Shown here: one piece after another, positions 58,733 to 64,000 of the stretch
Numbering within the stretch: position 1 is the first letter of the stretch
Layout: each line of letters opens with the position of its first letter
Assembly (NCBI GenBank): GCA_963576565.1
Contig: CAUYVT010000075.1
Span: 28,444 to 92,443 of the forward strand
Reading direction: 5' to 3'
Source: Aspidapion aeneum
Lineage: Eukaryota; Arthropoda; Insecta; Coleoptera; Brentidae
Length of the DNA: 64,000 bases
Program-made: the position numbers and the translations under genes
The notes under the pieces: generated by a model
What the model was told of the DNA's origin: nothing
Database searches by the model: none
What the model saw: the letters and a program-made list of their open reading frames with translations, nothing else

Positions 58733-60020
58733 TGATGAACTGATGATACACTTCACGAGAGAACAACTCTATCGGTGGTGGGGGTGATGGATCTTTGGAG
58801 CTCTGTCTCCGTAACTCTTACTTTCAAGTGAAAGATAAGTTTTACGCGCAAAATGATGGACTCCCAATGGGTTCATCTCTTTCGCCAGTGGTAGCAAACA
58901 TCTACATGGAGTGGTTCGAGGATCATGCGATCAACACAGCAAGAGTCAAACCAAAACTATGGCTACGATACATGGATGACACATTTATTATATGGACGGA
59001 AAATGATGACGAACTACAGAATTTTCTACACCATTTAAACGGTATTCGACCAACAATCAAGTGCACCATGGAAATTGAAAAAGATTCGGCCTTACCTTTT
59101 TTGGATGTTCTTCAACATCAAAGCACTGTATATAGGAAACCTACGCACACGGGACAGTACCTAAATTTTAAGTCTAATCATTTTGTTGCAACAAAACAAG
59201 GAGTTATAAGAAGTTTGTATTTAAGAGCTGTAAATATTTGTAGTAATAATGACCACAGAAATTAACAACATTAAAAAGGACTTACAACAGAAAGGTTATT
59301 CCGAGAAATTAATAAACTCAACGATATTTAAAATTAAAAACAAACTAAATGTACCAAATTCTCAAAATAATAATCCGTTAGGTGTTATTAACATTCCATA
59401 TGTTCAAGGGATTTCAGAAAACATAAGACGAATAGCTAAACACTATAATATAAAAACAGTATTTTCTTCGGGAAATACGATAAGAAGTTTTGTAACTAAA
59501 ACAAAACCAGACAATCCCTCAAATAATAAGGAATGTATTTATCAAATCCCGTGTGAGTGTGGTAAATCATATGTAGGTGAAACGAAACGCCCTCTTCAGG
59601 TTAGAGTAAATGAAAATTAAAAAAGTACCCAATTAGGGGATATTGAAAAATCCGGTTTAGCAGATCATGCATGGTCAAATGATCACAGGATTCAGTGGTC
59701 AGAAGCTAAAGTTTTACATAAGGAGTCGCATTGGTGAAAACGAAAGTTTACTGAAGCTGCGGTTATAATGCAGAATAAAGAACTTTTCAGTCAACCAAGC
59801 ACGGACATACCAAACATATGGAAACCACTCCTTAAGGAAAACAGGCAGTTAGGATTAAAAAGGGGGCGGGCCGTCACACCTGACTGCACACCAAGTAGTA
59901 TAGTAGCCTAGAGACTAGATTGTTTAGTTTACACTTGATAACGGTTAGAGATACTTACTAACCTAAACGTCGTGTTTTAAAATAAATAAAGACAATGGAA
60001 GTCCGAAATTTAATTTCTAC
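58733..60020 (+). mobile_element. Penelope-like element, copy 2 (plus), 5'-truncated
   Basis: It starts inside the RT at CTGATGATACACTTCACG (the DDTLHE residues) and runs through ELCLRNSYFQVKDKFYAQND, LPMGSSLSPVVANIYMEWF, WLRYMDDTFIIWTENDD (catalytic YMDD kept) and ALPFLDVL. A frameshift near 59250 precedes TEINNIKKDLQQ. The GIY-YIG region CIYQIPCECGKSYVGETKRP follows at 59532. A stop at about 59618 (VNEN*) and a second stop in the HW*KRK block near 59735 disable the endonuclease. The tail to 60020 matches copy 1 in inverted orientation. Confidence 0.9.
59931..59977 (+). ncRNA. Penelope hammerhead-like motif, copy 2
   Basis: Same as the motif in copy 1, but GAAACGTC reads TAAACGTC, losing G12. 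It is predicted to be inactive. Confidence 0.6.
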
Positions 60021-60394
60021 ACAATCATTGTCTACGAGTTTCAAACAAAGGGATATACATTAATTGTCGTACATTATATGTAATGAAAGAAAAAAATTAT
60101 CGCGCCACCGGTTTTCCGAGAAAGTGCTTAAAAATGCTATGTCAAGACTCAACTTAGCACTACCACTAGGAATACAAAAATTTTCAAAAAGTAACTCTTG
60201 GAATAATTGTCGTAAAGTCGATCCCTTTATTCTCCCGGAAACCGGTGGTAATGATAAATTGAGGCTCAACGTAGCACTAACACCTTTAAAAAAGTAATCC
60301 AGTGGCTTGGGGGCAAACGCAACCTCCCCCCCCCCACTCCCAGGGACCCTAAATACCCCTCAAACATGGATTTTACGCAAAAAAAAAAGATAAT
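60021..60394. other. Spacer, nothing recognised
   Basis: Contains a poly-C tract at 60328-60338 and CCAGTGGCTTGGGGGC at 60299, a possible single MITE end. No gene recognised. Confidence 0.4.
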
Positions 60395-60674
60395 AGGGAC
60401 TTATTGGAATAAAACCTGACCTTATTTTAAAATCGACCCTATGGTGACATATTTACATATAAAAAGCAGCTGCTCTGCTTTAGAATGCGGCCTTTGTGTA
60501 TTTAAAAACCGGATTTATTAGTGTCGGTATTTATTAAATGAAAGTTAGGGTCTGTATTTTTAAATTTTGCTTTGGTATGTCAATTTTGAGAGGTCAGCTG
60601 TTTGTTTTCTGTGCAAATGTGTCAGAATAAAGTCAAGTCTGAAATAAAGTCAGGTTTTATTCCAATAAGTCTCT
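60395..60674. mobile_element. Foldback MITE, ~280 bp
   Basis: GGGACTTATTGGAATAAAAC at the left is mirrored by GGTTTTATTCCAATAAGTCT at the right, an inverted repeat of about 30 bp with one or two differences. No coding sequence. Confidence 0.8.
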
Positions 60675-60906
60675 AATGTATCGATCTGCGCTCAGGATCC
60701 ACCGTTGCATAGATTGATATATCACAGGACAAGACTAGTTGTCTTAAACAAGAATGAAAAAATAACTTTTATCTAAACTTCGGCCGCCATCTGAAAACGT
60801 TAAATGTAAAATTCTAACTTTAAAAAAAAATTAAAAAATTTAGCTTACTATTGATAAAATCCAAAAAAAATTTTTGTAAAAATTTCATTTGGTCTACAGG
60901 TTATAA

Positions 60907-61116
60907 GGGTATGTCCTTAAATTACGTAACGCAAAAATTCTTGACAACCCTTTCCCCCCCCCCCATCACGCATTTTCAAGAAAAAACACATAAAAACTAA
61001 CGTCACTATGTAACGAAGTTCCTTGAACTTCGTTATACAGTGACCATAATAAAAACAACTTTGAGTGTAATGCAAGGCCAAATCCCCCCAGCGTTACGTA
61101 ATTTAAGGACAGGCCC
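60907..61116. mobile_element. MITE with possible TAA target duplication (Harbinger-like)
   Basis: Imperfect TIR: GGGTATGTCCTTAAATTACG at the left and CGTAATTTAAGGACAGGCCC at the right, continuing to GTAACGC/GCGTTAC. TAA lies on both sides, which fits the TWA targets of PIF/Harbinger elements. A central hairpin CGAAGTTCC/GAACTTCG lies near 61015-61033. Confidence 0.7.
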
Positions 61117-61182
61117 TAAAAGGTATCTTTTATTTTTGACACATTAAGCGCCAGCTTTGTGTCGGCTTTAATATAAATCATT

Positions 61183-61184
<2 letters not shown>

Positions 61185-61275
<91 letters not shown>
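61185..61275. repeat. (TA)n microsatellite
   Basis: About 40 TA units after a poly-A run. Confidence 0.95.
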
Positions 61276-61278
<3 letters not shown>

Positions 61279-61294
61279 GAATTTGCACGTTATT

Positions 61295-61800
61295 GGTGGT
61301 CCAGCTGATTTTTGTAAACAATAGTTAGATATGATATGAACAACTAATATATTTTGAATTTTTTGAAAACTAAGGCAATTGTCCTACTATTTTTTAGTAT
61401 ATTCTTATAAAATAATATTTTTTAGACATACCGGTCGTTATTTTTTTTAGCCCGCTTCATTTCTCTTTACACAACAATTAAAATTCGAATAAAATAATGT
61501 GTTCGTTGCAGCTTCAAAAATCATCCGCTGACCTACATCTTTCTTTACTTCCCAAGTGCTCGGTTTACCTTTGATACTAAACGATCACATTCAGTTTGAC
61601 TTGTAGATTAAGTTTTGTGTAATAAAAAATAAAGCGTGCTAAAAAAAAATAACGACAATACGTGTAGAAAATTACATTTTATAAGGATGTACTAGAAAAC
61701 AGTGTAAATTGCCTTAGTTTTCAAAAAAATCAAAAAATATTAGTTGTTCCGTTGTTCAGATCAGATCTAACTTTTGTTTACAAAAATCAGCTGGACCACC
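61295..61800. mobile_element. Inverted-repeat element, ~506 bp
   Basis: Left arm GGTGGTCCAGCTGATTTTTG and right arm CAAAAATCAGCTGGACCACC are terminal. The arms stay complementary for about 110 bp (TTTTGAAAACTAAGGCAATT). TA-rich tracts flank both sides. No gene. Confidence 0.75.
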
Positions 61801-62152
61801 AGTGATGTGGAAAATTATTATATATATATAAGATCCGAACACCGGTCTATTCTATCCACCGTGACACGAGTCTTCTACTTAGAAAAAGAAGTCAATTTCA
61901 TTGGTCTTCTACCCACCCTTCAATTTCATTGCGTTCCACGGAAGCCGCCGCAGCCCACGAGAAAGACCGGCCCGGGCGCGGAAATATGAAGGGTCACAAA
62001 AGAACGCCTCCCGGTCAGCTGTCATTATAAAACATGTGTGTTTTCAGTTTTGGTATGTTTGTTTACATTGATTTTTTATTTAATTCGGGCATGAATTTTT
62101 TGTGAATTTTATCAAAGTTATTAAAATAACGCAGCCCAAGAAAAAGACAACA

Positions 62153-63502
62153 ATGCCGCGAACGTGTAGTGTTGTTGGTTGTCGGTTCAACTATAAAACT
62201 GAAACCGAATATGTGACAAATTTTAATTTGCAAGTGGATAAACAAATGCATAAAATTTGTAAAAATTAAGTATCTTCAAACGTCCACAAGTTTGCATCAA
62301 ACATTTTCCTAACGAGCAGGTTATTTTGTTTGATAAGTGTGTTGTAACTGGAGAGTGTTGAAAATGTTCCGAAATACCTAAGTAGACAACCTGTATCTAC
62401 TGTTCGATTAGCTGATATCGAGAGTCAACAACTGAAAACTGCAATACAAGAAAGTCTTGAACCACTTTCAGCTCATAAGAAATCAAAATTTTTATCAAAT
62501 ATTGAGAACATTTCAAAATTTTATTGTTCTAATACTAAAATAAACAAAAATTGGATTTTTACCCAAAAACGTGACACAGTCTGCCTGTGCCTGATGACAT
62601 TTTTGAACAACAATCCATCACTGTTAGCATCTCTAGTTGTTGAGGGAAATCTGTCATTTTTTGTAAATGTTAACAATGTGTCCATACCAAAAAACAAACT
62701 TCCAAAAAAAGTTGGAGTTTTAATTTTGGACAGCACCGATACACTTGAAGAGCTAATGCAGTTTATTGAAATGAAAGTTGCAAACGGGAAAGAATTGGTT
62801 AAATATAAGATTGATCAAGTAATAGACATCCTTAGTGACATTTTCGATAGTGAGGGTGAAAAATGTGTTCAATTGTCATTTCTTATTGAACAATTAGGTC
62901 TCTTGAGAAGGTCACCTGAGAACCGAAGATATTGTGGATACACTTTAATGTTGGCTTCATCTTTGTTTATCCAGTCATCCAGTGCATACATGTCAATTTA
63001 CAAAACTAATGTATTCTGCACCCTCGCAATATTATAAAACTGATTTGTAAAATATGGCTAACAGATAAATCTCTCTGGTATTGTGAAAAAAGTAAGATAC
63101 AGCTTTTAAAGAACATGAGTTGGTATAGTTAACTTACACATTGATCAAATATATATTAAACTTTGTGCTGGGTAATTTTTTAAAAAATTATTGACGACCA
63201 ATACACTCAATTTATTGAACGTGAAAACCATCTCACTTATTCACAAAATCACTTGTTTCTTTTTAATAAATTATTGTGAAATGTTTTATTTTAAAAAATT
63301 TTCTTTAGATAACTCTAGCGAGTGTTTTTGTGGAGAAAAACTAATGTCAAATCTTGAAAAAATTAGTTTAAGGGCACGTAAGTTTTTTAAAATAATTTTA
63401 TTAAAAAGCATTTATGATTTAGTGTCTGCTAATAAATCTTTGACCAAGAACACAGACAAAGATGATGACACTCAAAGAAAAATTAAAAAACTTAAAGCTT
63501 AG
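62153..63502 (+). pseudogene. THAP-type (P-element-like) transposase, decayed
   Basis: The N-terminus MPRTCSVVGCRFNYKTETEY at 62153 has the first two cysteines of a THAP C2CH zinc-binding domain. VCIKHF at 62290-62307, in another frame, supplies the remaining Cys and His. Stops and frameshifts separate the blocks. A long open stretch (about 62390-63037) includes FTQKRDTVCLCLMTFL, LILDSTDTLEELMQFIEMKV, RRYCGYTLMLASSLFIQSSS and AYMSIYKTN. The latter fit the region before the catalytic domain of P-element/THAP9-like transposases. A possible last exon starts after TTCTTTAG at 63309 (NSSECFCGEKLMSNLEKISL) and ends at 63502. No TIR found. Confidence 0.7.
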
Positions 63503-64000
63503 TTTTTTATGTCCAATTTTAAAAGACTTGTATAGATTTGAAGTAACTAACGATATTATGTACCTAATATACCTAAAGATATTAGAGTGCAAATTGTATA
63601 TAATCTTTTATTTTATAGATTCAGTTCTGTTATCTGTAATAAACACATACATCAGCAAATTATTTTTTTCAATTTTGGCTATATGAGAACAAAAATTTTT
63701 TGTCAATTTATTTAAATTGTGTAAAAACAGATAATATATTAAGCAATACAATAAGAATCCTGGAACTCCTAAGATCACGTGACCGCCGACTTGCTTATAA
63801 CGCGCCATGGCCGGTCTTTATCGTTGGCTGCGGGAAGCCGCGAACGACATTTGACGTTCAAACGTCAACAGTGTCAAGTTGCCGTTTTTGCTATGACCAA
63901 AAACTATCTATTAATGAAGTCAAACGTGATGTCACTGTTTTAATACTTTTTTAAAACAGTTGGGCGAGAGAAAACGCTTGGTGATTGCACATCACGGTAG
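63503..64000. other. Unassigned sequence at the window edge
   Basis: No recognised gene. The GC content rises at 63770-63870 (CGTGACCGCCGACTTGC, GCGCCATGGCCGG), possibly the end of the THAP element or of another repeat cut by the window edge. Confidence 0.35.

Overview
This is eukaryotic, AT-rich, repeat-dominated DNA, most likely from a large insect genome. Supporting signs are Jockey/CR1-like and RTE non-LTR retrotransposon relics, a Tc1-type transposon, hAT-like and TA-target MITEs, Penelope-like elements with a GIY-YIG nuclease, and a THAP-type (P-element-like) transposase relic. The order cannot be read from sequence alone; a beetle or orthopteran is a guess. No intact host gene is visible. 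One spliced exon candidate (11995-12283, minus) may be host coding.

Layout. 1-2082: two 3' fragments of a Jockey-clade retrotransposon and a stray piece of the satellite that follows. 2083-5640: a tandem array of about 513-bp units, each carrying a type-I hammerhead self-cleaving ribozyme (seven motifs plus one half motif). 6337-13715: MITEs, a Tc1 element split by a palindrome-capped element, a non-LTR reverse transcriptase relic split by a hAT-like element with a perfect 8-bp target duplication, and a palindrome-rich repeat. 13716-17449: diverged tandem repeats and a foldback element. 17450-29000: degenerate RTE copies, several MITEs, foldback and tandem repeats, and an inverted pair of Penelope-type hammerhead-like motifs. 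29418-32805: a 169-bp satellite of about 20 units. 33603-34797: an RTE copy on the minus strand.

35070-52069 is a nest: an older tandem repeat holds a palindrome-capped element, which holds a 16,241-bp LTR retrotransposon with two 1,271-bp LTRs that look identical. Its 13.7-kb interior has no recognisable gag or pol, so it resembles a LARD. The LTR element in turn holds a 5'-truncated RTE insertion with a 10-bp target duplication. 53999-60020: a TIR element, then two Penelope-like copies head to head. One is split by a 1.57-kb MITE with terminal inverted repeats of about 435 bp and has lost its YMDD catalytic segment by an in-frame deletion. 60395-64000: small MITEs, a TA microsatellite and a decayed THAP transposase gene.

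The most interesting system is the hammerhead satellite. Most motifs keep the catalytic core and all helices, so transcripts of the array are predicted to cut themselves into unit-length RNAs. Degenerate hammerhead-like motifs of the Penelope type also occur at about 26.4, 26.7, 55.0 and 59.9 kb. The window therefore holds two separate ribozyme lineages.
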